Shown: one piece after another, positions 48,403 through 55,154 of the stretch
How the letters are laid out: the number at the start of each line of letters is the position of its first letter
Numbering within the stretch: the first letter of the stretch is position 1
Origin: Shewanella colwelliana ATCC 39565
Lineage (GTDB): Bacteria; Pseudomonadota; Gammaproteobacteria; Enterobacterales; Shewanellaceae
DNA: 64,000 bases
NCBI RefSeq assembly: GCF_000518705.1
Contig: NZ_JAEC01000012.1
Coordinates: forward strand, 62,001 to 126,000
Direction: 5' to 3'
Made by a program: the position numbers and the translations under genes
Notes under the pieces: model-generated
Databases searched by the model: none
What the model was told of the DNA's origin: nothing
Seen by the model: the letters and a program-made list of their open reading frames with translations, nothing else

Positions 48403-48418
48403 GGTGATTTTGGTCACA
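48403..48418 (+). promoter_or_regulatory. Candidate CRP binding site
   Basis: GGTGA-TTTTGG-TCACA matches the CRP consensus TGTGA-N6-TCACA at nine of ten positions. It is 142 bases before the regulator gene at 48560 and 311 bases before the cytochrome gene on the other strand. CRP governs anaerobic respiration genes in Shewanella oneidensis, so the context is suitable. Confidence 0.55.
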
Positions 48419-48506
48419 AATTAGCAAGTGTCAGTCATGTATTTAGGCTAATTCCCGTATGAATTTTAAGGAGATAGAGGTGATCACAGAAATTATTTGT
48501 GATTTT

Positions 48507-48531
48507 GAATAAGCTTGTCGAATAAGCTTGT
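48507..48531 (+). repeat. Tandem 12-base direct repeat before the regulator pair B
   Basis: GAATAAGCTTGT appears twice with a single base between, 13 bases apart, and each copy contains the palindrome AAGCTT. It ends 28 bases before the start codon at 48560. Direct repeats in this position are typical of OmpR/ToxR-type regulator sites, so autoregulation is possible. Confidence 0.65.
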
Positions 48532-48559
48532 TGAGTAAATGATTAATGGATAGATACCC

Positions 48560-49366
48560 ATGCAATTAGGTGATTGTCTCTTTGACAGGCAACGCGGTTT
48601 ATTGACTAATCAAGTCAGCGGCGAACAGTGGCATTTGCCACGAGCGGAGTTGCAGGTATTGACTCTGCTACTTGCCAATCAGGATAAGATCGTTGCTAAG
48701 CAAACCTTGGGAGCGGGGGACGATCAGTACGCAGCACTGAGTGATTCGTCTGTGACTCGGGCTGTCTTTATGCTGCGCTCATTTCTTGGCCCAATGCACG
48801 AACAGATGATAGAGACGGTGAAAGGCAAAGGGTATCGGTTGCACATCGATAAACGTTTGTCTCAGCCTCTGCCTAACCAAAGTATCCGTAGCAACCCACT
48901 ACGCGCCAATTATCAAACAATGATCACCTGGTTATTCGGTAAGCATCATCGCGTGTTAAAGGCGTGGGTTGGTGTATTAGTCTTATTGCTATGCATATTA
49001 GTTGGGGGGCAATGGCTCGTGGCTGCCAGTATAAAGGTACATCACACCGCTCCCTATGACAGCCATAGCATCACACTTGAGTCTGGTCAGCAGGTCACTT
49101 TTATTAGTTATGCCAAGTCAAAAACCAATAACACGTCGTTAGTGGCCTTGTCACAAAAACTAGCCAAGGGCTTTGCCTCCTGTGAATCTTCACCTTGGCA
49201 ACAAATCTACCTTTCTCTGTCCCATGATAAGCAAGTTTTTAATATCACGATGCGGGGTGAAAAGTTGGGGCAATCTTTAGTGAGAAATTTGAAGTTGACC
49301 GACTATCGCCAACAAAAGTCATTTATCTCTGACGCATGGTTAACTGAGGTGTCTCTTTGTGAATAG
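48560..49366 (+). CDS. ToxR/CadC-like membrane-bound winged-helix regulator, pair B
   Basis: A 268-residue protein with an OmpR-type winged helix (about 1-100, including LSDSSVTRAVFMLRSFLG and the wing VKGKGYRLHID), one membrane helix (about 136-156, LVLLLCILVGGQWLV) and a periplasmic domain of about 110 residues with two cysteines. It is a paralogue of 45444-46181 with a better preserved wing. The gene is divergent from the cytochrome-lipoprotein operon and overlaps its partner gene by 8 bases. Confidence 0.85.
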   Translation: MQLGDCLFDRQRGLLTNQVSGEQWHLPRAELQVLTLLLANQDKIVAKQTLGAGDDQYAALSDSSVTRAVFMLRSFLGPMHEQMIETVKGKGYRLHIDKRLSQPLPNQSIRSNPLRANYQTMITWLFGKHHRVLKAWVGVLVLLLCILVGGQWLVAASIKVHHTAPYDSHSITLESGQQVTFISYAKSKTNNTSLVALSQKLAKGFASCESSPWQQIYLSLSHDKQVFNITMRGEKLGQSLVRNLKLTDYRQQKSFISDAWLTEVSLCE

Positions 49367-49880
49367 AAAGGTCTTATGGGGTATTAACCTGCTAGTGCTA
49401 ATGCTACTCGCCGTAAGTATTACAGTGAGCTACCGCTATCTCAATCCACCAGAAACTTTAATGCTAAGTTGCAGCTCTGAGTTGTTTGACACCTCTGATG
49501 TGGCAGAAGGGGCAGGGAAACATTACTTGCTTGTCGATATTATGGCCAAAAAACAGCAGGCACAGATCAACTACCGTTACTTTAATCTCGATGGCACTTT
49601 AGCTGGCACCATTCGTATGCATGGCAAACTGGTCGATTTTGATAAGCAGGCAAATCGCTATAATTTTTCGGTTGATACCAAAGAGGAGAGTGATGATAAT
49701 CAAAATGAACAACTTCCAAGGCATATGCAGTATCTTTCTTATATCAGTTCCTTTAATTTAGATAGCCAAGGAATGCATAATCTATCGATCGAACCCTTGG
49801 ATCTCGACCAACATAGAGATTATGCCGTGGTGCTTTTCCAACCCAGCAATACCGTTTGTGGATGCCGCTTAGTTCACTAA
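49359..49880 (+). CDS. ToxS-like membrane partner protein, pair B
   Basis: A 173-residue protein with one N-terminal membrane helix (about 6-24) and a periplasmic domain that begins near PPETLMLSC. A further cysteine pair closes the protein (TVCGCRLVH). It starts at a GTG inside the end of the regulator gene, indicating translational coupling. It matches the partner in pair A in size, topology and cysteine placement. Confidence 0.72.
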   Translation: MNRKVLWGINLLVLMLLAVSITVSYRYLNPPETLMLSCSSELFDTSDVAEGAGKHYLLVDIMAKKQQAQINYRYFNLDGTLAGTIRMHGKLVDFDKQANRYNFSVDTKEESDDNQNEQLPRHMQYLSYISSFNLDSQGMHNLSIEPLDLDQHRDYAVVLFQPSNTVCGCRLVH

Positions 49881-49941
49881 AGCATATTGAGCTATAATAC
49901 ATCTATAACCATCTGATATATTTCTACAAAATTGAGGTTAC

Positions 49942-51348
49942 GTGTCTAAAGTCTACGTTAAGCAGGAAGAATCGCTGTCGATAAAATTTGTCCACCAGAT
50001 GAAGGAGGGCGATCATCGACGCTTAGATCTCTATTTTTTTCTGCCTAAAGAGATGGGGATTAACCCGCAGAGTTTAGATGAAGAGGAGTACTACCACGCA
50101 GCCATAGCAGGCCGTCGTTCCTACTACTCTTCTGGTTTGCATCTTCCGTTAGTGCAAGGCCGATTCATTAGCCAAAATAAACGCACCGTTGAGGAGTTTA
50201 GGCTCTATCTCAACCTGTTTGCCTACCAGTTTGCCGTTGCCATTGAAACCGACAGTAAAGAACTGGCGCAAATAGAGGATATTGAACAGTTCTACCTTGC
50301 GCTTAAAGATCTGAGTGACATAGTGGCTCAACTGCTGAAAAAGTTTCGTCGTAACGAGCCTAGCGATCCCAAATGGAAGCACTATTTTGAGAACTCAGAT
50401 AATTATCTATCTTGGTTTTGCGAGCAACGTTTACTCAAACTTTTGTCCCATGCGCCTAGAAGCAGCGATTACAGCGAGATAACGGAAGAGGTGGTGAACC
50501 TTTGTCGTAGTGAAAATAGCTATCGGGAAAGTAAAAACTATAACTCATCACAAACCAAAGATGACCCTAACCGTATCTCCAACAAAATGCTGTTACTACG
50601 CCGCCTTATCCAGCAAGGGGTCGTACTTAAAGAGGAGCTTAAAACCTTAGGCGTTGGGTTGAAAAAGCTCACTACAGGCATCGCCACTGGTTTTGTGATG
50701 TTGGTTGTGTCAGCGCTAATTATTAAGGCGCAAGGTGTGTTTAGTGGCTTAACGCTATCTTTGGTGCTGACATTAGCGGTGATTTACGGTTTTCGTGAGA
50801 TCTTCAAAGAAGATATTCGTAATGCGTTATGGCGGGTAATTCAAAAAGGTCGGCCGCGTTGGAGCCGCATACTGCGAGATACCACAAGCCAGGCTGTTAT
50901 TGGTCGTCAGCTGGTGTGGATTGATTTTATTAAGGCTAAAGAGTTGCCCACTGAGATCGATGAGATTTTAAATCGACGTCATAGCCAGAATAAAGTTGAT
51001 GCCGATATTTTGCATTATGGTATCAACTCGCGGATCTCTCAGAAAGACTTCTTAGCTGGATACTCCACCATTCAGGAACAGGTCAACTTTAGTCTTGCGC
51101 CGTTTGCTCGTTATCTAGAGCGCGGTAAGGCTAAAATTTATAAAGAGTCAGACGGTAAAATCAGCAGTGACTCGGTAGAGCGCCGTTACCAAATCAATCT
51201 AGTTCTGTCGCTCAGAGAGGGACGTAATCCACCCCAATTTGCCCGCTATAAAGTCACTATGAACCGCTCCACCATTATTGAAGTGACCGAAAGTAAGTTA
51301 CCCGATGGTGTGCAGGCGATAGGGTTTGAGCAGGAAGTTGCCGATTAA
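49942..51348 (+). CDS. Large membrane protein of unknown function
   Basis: A 468-residue protein with a cytoplasmic-like N-terminal region (1-225), two membrane helices close together (about 240-262 and 267-285) and a C-terminal region of about 180 residues, so both ends are probably on the same side. The segment GFREIFKEDIRNALWRVIQKGRP just after the second helix is basic and resembles a membrane-proximal linker. The start is GTG at 49942 with GAGG upstream. I do not recognise a family. It lies 61 bases after the regulator pair B but could be independent. Confidence 0.8.
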   Translation: MSKVYVKQEESLSIKFVHQMKEGDHRRLDLYFFLPKEMGINPQSLDEEEYYHAAIAGRRSYYSSGLHLPLVQGRFISQNKRTVEEFRLYLNLFAYQFAVAIETDSKELAQIEDIEQFYLALKDLSDIVAQLLKKFRRNEPSDPKWKHYFENSDNYLSWFCEQRLLKLLSHAPRSSDYSEITEEVVNLCRSENSYRESKNYNSSQTKDDPNRISNKMLLLRRLIQQGVVLKEELKTLGVGLKKLTTGIATGFVMLVVSALIIKAQGVFSGLTLSLVLTLAVIYGFREIFKEDIRNALWRVIQKGRPRWSRILRDTTSQAVIGRQLVWIDFIKAKELPTEIDEILNRRHSQNKVDADILHYGINSRISQKDFLAGYSTIQEQVNFSLAPFARYLERGKAKIYKESDGKISSDSVERRYQINLVLSLREGRNPPQFARYKVTMNRSTIIEVTESKLPDGVQAIGFEQEVAD

Positions 51349-51631
51349 GGTCAGGGGGAGGGCTTTTTTAAGCCGCTAACTACCTCCTGTCCTACGGAAA
51401 ACCTGTTGGTCGTTCTTCGGTAAGGTGAGTGATGCGTAGCTTCTAGCTCACGAACGAGAGCCAAGAGTGCCGCACTGGCTTTTAGCTAGGGACATTTTTG
51501 TGTCGCTTCTGGGCACTATGGTTTCATCCATGAAACCATAGTGCCCAGCCGCATCAGCATAGTGTTATCACTCTCTTCGGTTTGGCGGTAATTAGTATTC
51601 ATACACCAGTCAAAACCAATAACCTTGTACG
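51349..51631. other. Non-coding region with a 36-base perfect palindrome
   Basis: No gene was found. A perfect inverted repeat with 17-base arms (GGGCACTATGGTTTCAT and complement, CC spacer) lies at 51511-51546. The preceding part has several short inverted repeats. The stretch lies between convergent genes, so the hairpin may end transcription, but no T tract is present. Confidence 0.55.
51511..51546. repeat. 36-base perfect inverted repeat
   Basis: GGGCACTATGGTTTCAT and its exact complement are separated by CC only. The unusual length and perfect match suggest either a terminator without a T run or a mobile palindromic element; both need comparison with other genomes. Confidence 0.75.
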
Positions 51632-53428
51632 CTAAAGTTGAGTGCTCTCCTTTGATTTAGCTTCTATTTGCTGTTTTAGTTTTTCCGCATTAGTGGCTTC
51701 AACTAGTTCATTAAATTTAAGCTGCATATCAGCAATATCTATCTTAATAACATGTTGCCAAGATTGACCTAGATCTTGGGTAAATATCACATCGCCTTTG
51801 TCACATAGAAAATAGATCTCATCAGCAGATGATATCTGAGCTAATAATGTCTCGCATTCAGGCACGGCATTACCATGATAGCTCCATGACTTGTTATTTT
51901 CTGCTTGCTCAAGCGTGGTGGAGATAACTTTCAGCTCACCTCGAAGGTTTCTTTTATCTTTTGCTTTGGTTTTCTTACGCCCTAGTGTTACAACAGTGCC
52001 ATCGGAAAAGACTACTGGTAAGCTTCTCTGTGTTTCATGGTCATCAAAAGCCATAAGATCACGGTTTACCGTTAACCAAGTCTTGCCAGAATCTAAACTA
52101 ATAACTTGCTCACCTGCACCCCAATAGCTTCTTTCTATCCCGACTAGATAACCGTTGGCTAACTGTGAAACTGCTGACATGCGAGTGCTTATTTGTTCGC
52201 TCCAACTGCTGGTATGGGGGTTGAATTCAAATAACTTATTGTCATTCAATACCGACAATTGGCCTGATTTTGTCATGATGGGAAATAGATGGCCAAAGGC
52301 ACTTAATAAACGATCGGTTTTGCGTTTGAAGCTTCTTAGCTTTATCCAATCCGATTCGAGTGAGGCAAACTGGTAAATATTGAACTCATCAATCGACTGA
52401 GTCATGACAAAAAAACTATTTTCACCTTTGCCAAACCAAGTTATTGCCTCATTCGCTGATACTCTGGATATCTGCTTCCATTCACCAAGCCAGCTGTTAG
52501 CCATAAATATTTCACCACGCTCACCAGCTATCATCAGTTGGTCATCGGTCTCTAATACTGCAGCAAGTTGGCTGTTGGTATTGAGGTCAAGTTGATGCCA
52601 TTGTCCTTGCTGATCTTGCCATTTTATTTGACCAAATTTTGATGCAATAACCCCTTTACCGTGGATCGTTAGTGGCATAGCGGTTTTACCGTAGGCATTT
52701 TGGCGCGATAGCTTACTTAAGTTAGATCTAAAACGATCTAGCTCATCTTTTTCCCATAAATGAACAGTGGATAAATCGAGACTTTCTGCAAGGTTTGGAT
52801 AATTACTCAATAAGAACGTGCTCAGCTTTTGTTGTGCATCTAAACGAGTAACATAAGCTTTTTGGCTTGATTTTTGTACCCAAAATGACTTTTGCTGAAC
52901 ATTTAATAAAGGTTGAAAAACCACACTGCCAAGATTTGTTAACTGACCTTTTTTTACCTTAAATACCCCCGTTGAGTGATCAACTGGCATGTTCAACCAA
53001 GATGTATAATCTCCACCATCATAGTAACTATAAAGGCTTGAAATAATATAACTCCCCTCTGGCATTGACCCGATAAAGACCTGACTATCAATTAACCCTT
53101 CTCGAGTTGGAGACAAAGAATAAACATCGGGTTCCCAATCCACATTATCTTTATTAATACTGTCTTTATCTTTGGTTTTTGCCTTGGATTTAGCCATGGC
53201 TACTGCTTTTTGTTTTTTATCTTCAAAGTTGTCAATTCTAACAACAATGACTTCTGTCCAATCTCGGTGAGGTGGTGTTAATTGTTCAGCATTATTAATA
53301 ATCTGAACGCCTACCACTCCATGATTAACATCAAGTGATTTGTTTTTATCGATTTTGGTATTTTTAATTGTGCTGTTACAGGCGGTTAAAAATAGTACTG
53401 ATATTAACAAAAATAATCTGGCTCGCAT
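51632..53428 (-). CDS. Large lipoprotein with Asp-box repeats
   Basis: A 598-residue protein with a lipoprotein signal (lipobox LTAC). The region about 85-100 is rich in Lys, Ala and Asp (KSKAKTKDKD), and a similar KKTKAKDK occurs near 495. Residues about 255-570 hold repeated strand units with Asp-box-like motifs (SLDSGKTWL, TQDLGQSWQH), suggesting a beta-propeller as in sialidase or photosystem assembly proteins. I use the ATG at 53428, six bases after AAAGGA. No catalytic residues were recognised; a binding or scaffold role at the cell envelope is possible. Confidence 0.75.
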   Translation of the reverse strand: MRARLFLLISVLFLTACNSTIKNTKIDKNKSLDVNHGVVGVQIINNAEQLTPPHRDWTEVIVVRIDNFEDKKQKAVAMAKSKAKTKDKDSINKDNVDWEPDVYSLSPTREGLIDSQVFIGSMPEGSYIISSLYSYYDGGDYTSWLNMPVDHSTGVFKVKKGQLTNLGSVVFQPLLNVQQKSFWVQKSSQKAYVTRLDAQQKLSTFLLSNYPNLAESLDLSTVHLWEKDELDRFRSNLSKLSRQNAYGKTAMPLTIHGKGVIASKFGQIKWQDQQGQWHQLDLNTNSQLAAVLETDDQLMIAGERGEIFMANSWLGEWKQISRVSANEAITWFGKGENSFFVMTQSIDEFNIYQFASLESDWIKLRSFKRKTDRLLSAFGHLFPIMTKSGQLSVLNDNKLFEFNPHTSSWSEQISTRMSAVSQLANGYLVGIERSYWGAGEQVISLDSGKTWLTVNRDLMAFDDHETQRSLPVVFSDGTVVTLGRKKTKAKDKRNLRGELKVISTTLEQAENNKSWSYHGNAVPECETLLAQISSADEIYFLCDKGDVIFTQDLGQSWQHVIKIDIADMQLKFNELVEATNAEKLKQQIEAKSKESTQL

Positions 53429-54177
53429 TTCCATTCCTTTGACGAGAATAAATAGGATCAGAGTAAACTTTTAAAGAGAGTTAATTAGCGCATTAGTGAT
53501 AGGCTTTTCTTCCCTAAATGGCGTCCTCGATAGTTGATTCGAGTTTGCCTAGCTCTGTCCTTAACTGGTTATATTTTAATCCTTCCTACTGGTTGTTATC
53601 AATATGTGTTGGAACATTTTATTGAAGGTTTCTTATTAAAAATAATAAGTTGTCTCAATGTCTACCAATGAGGTCAGATCCAAGAGAGTGAATAACCCAG
53701 TATAAACGCGGTTTTGGCCCTTGGCGACAGACAGAAAATGCTCCCGACATTTATCGGCATTCCATTATCCATGTAGATTAGATGTCGCTATGGAGCCTTC
53801 ATGGACTACTTTCTTTAACAAAAAGTCGGCGAGCCAAAAGAGTGCTTGCACACAAGCTCACCGCAGGTGATTGATTGCTATGAAGAGACGACCTCCAAGC
53901 TCACTTAACCAATTTCCACCTAGCCCAAGGCTGCTCAGTCAAATAAAAAATGCAAACCTTCATTCCAAGGGCAACAAACTTTGGGGCAAATGTGAGTTAG
54001 TTCCTTAACCGGTTTCTAGACAGAATCTGTAATACCCTCAATGCCTATTCTGCAGCGGGTGGCTCTTTATTTTTCGGCGAGCTGGCCACACCAATCACCT
54101 TTACCTTGGCGAGCAGTGTGACACTTATCAATACCATATATGCAGAACCACTTTAAACGAGACCGTTAACTTTGTAA
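53429..54177. other. Low-coding region, possible remnant of transferred DNA
   Basis: No intact gene was found in about 750 bases. A 40-base segment at 53464-53503 is repeated imperfectly at 54892-54930, and a shorter match, GACCTCCAA, occurs at about 53889 and again at 54946. Hairpin-like words such as CCGACATTTATCGG are present. It may be an intergenic repeat family or decayed element; this cannot be settled from the window. Confidence 0.5.
53464..53503. repeat. Imperfect direct repeat, left copy
   Basis: This copy, beginning TAAACTTTTAAAGAGAGTTA, matches 54892-54930 at roughly 35 of 40 positions with one base indel. The two copies flank the gene at 54178-54762 and the low-coding region. 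Confidence 0.7.
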
Positions 54178-54762
54178 CTACTTGGGGGCTCCTTCGACTT
54201 TGCTTACCTCTGAGCAGAGGCCATCGGTAGTATAATTTGTACATACCCACTCTTCATTGTTCCAGACAATTTTGTCAGGATTCCACATTCTGTTTTTGTT
54301 AAACACGCAGGTACAGGGTTCATCGTCTGGATTGGAACCCATTTTTGCCGATCCATTTACCTCTTCAGTGTTTGCTTTTCCGATCACCTTTTCGGGGGTG
54401 GTTGGTGTATTAAAGAGGGTGTCAAGGCCGTAATTGTTGCATTTGAAGTGTTTCCAAGTGCTTATTGCCGCATCGGATAACGATGCCTCATTACAGCTTT
54501 GTTGGCGCAAACAAGCCTCATGCCAACCTTCTACATAACCTATGCCCCTGTCATATTCTCTGACTAGCATAAAGTGGTATCTATCTGTTGGCTTCGCTAT
54601 TTCAATCAAATACGTCATCATATTTGTGCTGTTTTCTGAGTTATATCCGTTCAACAGCCCACTACAGAACGCGACTTCTCTCTCTTGCTTTGGGGTGTAT
54701 GACGGCGCGGCCGACAGCGCAGGCGTAAACCAAAGCGTCACCATTAACGTTAAGTATTTCAT
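54178..54762 (-). CDS. Cysteine-rich secreted protein, unknown function
   Basis: A 194-residue protein with a Sec signal peptide (cleavage near ALSAAP). The mature part has eight or nine cysteines, including CLRQQSC and CTCVF, which suggests disulfides in the periplasm. No family was recognised. The gene is isolated, flanked by long gaps and by two copies of an imperfect repeat, and could have arrived by transfer. The reading frame has a plausible start with a leader and no frameshift. Confidence 0.65.
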   Translation of the reverse strand: MKYLTLMVTLWFTPALSAAPSYTPKQEREVAFCSGLLNGYNSENSTNMMTYLIEIAKPTDRYHFMLVREYDRGIGYVEGWHEACLRQQSCNEASLSDAAISTWKHFKCNNYGLDTLFNTPTTPEKVIGKANTEEVNGSAKMGSNPDDEPCTCVFNKNRMWNPDKIVWNNEEWVCTNYTTDGLCSEVSKVEGAPK

Positions 54763-54891
54763 TTTTTTCTCCTAGCATGACAAACAATACATCCACACTT
54801 GTACTGTTTGTCTATCTTAATCCACCAAAAGTCTATGGTTGTTGATCTGAAGTCATATAACTCGCTATGAGCTGAATTAACGGACCCAAAA

Positions 54892-54930
54892 TAAACTTTT
54901 AAGAGAGTTAACTAGCGTATTAGCGATTGG
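54892..54930. repeat. Imperfect direct repeat, right copy
   Basis: Begins TAAACTTTTAAGAGAGTTAA and matches 53464-53503. The following GACCTCCAA word, found about 390 bases further away in the left copy, lies directly after it here, as if an internal part had been lost or gained. Confidence 0.7.
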
Positions 54931-54999
54931 TTGTCATGAAGGTGTGACCTCCAAACACATCCCACCAGTATTCAGTAAGCCACACGCTAATATACTTTG

Positions 55000-55041
55000 A
55001 CTCGCAACTCGCAACTCGCAACTCGCAACTCGCAACTCGCA
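55000..55041. repeat. Six tandem copies of ACTCGCA
   Basis: The heptamer ACTCGCA is repeated six times without interruption or mismatch. It lies in a non-coding gap after the decaheme cytochrome gene. Perfect short tandem arrays of this kind change length by slippage and can serve as strain markers. Confidence 0.95.
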
Positions 55042-55070
55042 ATACAGTGCTAAATGGATAATAAAAGAGG

Positions 55071-55096
55071 ATAAAAAGGCACCCGAAGGCGCCTTT
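55071..55096 (-). terminator. Terminator of the decaheme cytochrome gene
   Basis: On the minus strand AAAGGCGCC-TTCG-GGTGCCTTT (one G-U) is followed by a short T run. The UUCG tetraloop and position about 60 bases past the stop support it. Confidence 0.88.
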
Positions 55097-55154
55097 GACA
55101 TTGCAGGGATAGCGGGTGGAACAAAGCGCTTAGGGGGGCTAAGCGCCTAATTTG

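Larger units (their letters stand above)
48093..48559. other. Divergent promoter region with repeats
   Basis: No gene lies between the cytochrome operon and the second regulator pair. It holds a CRP-like site at 48403-48418, an inverted repeat ATCACA-N9-TGTGAT at 48483-48503, and a 12-base direct repeat GAATAAGCTTGT at 48507-48518 and 48520-48531. Together they make this the likely control centre of the locus. Confidence 0.6.
54763..55154. other. Non-coding region with repeats and a terminator
   Basis: No gene was found. The region holds the right copy of the 40-base repeat (54892-54930), a heptamer tandem array (55000-55041) and the terminator of the decaheme cytochrome gene. Confidence 0.6.

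Noticed and set aside
53500..54177. Transposase pseudogene in the low-coding region
   Set aside because: Translations in several frames gave short stretches only, without a recognisable catalytic motif or terminal inverted repeats.
55000..55041. CRISPR array
   Set aside because: The unit is seven bases with no spacers and no cas genes nearby; it is a simple tandem repeat.
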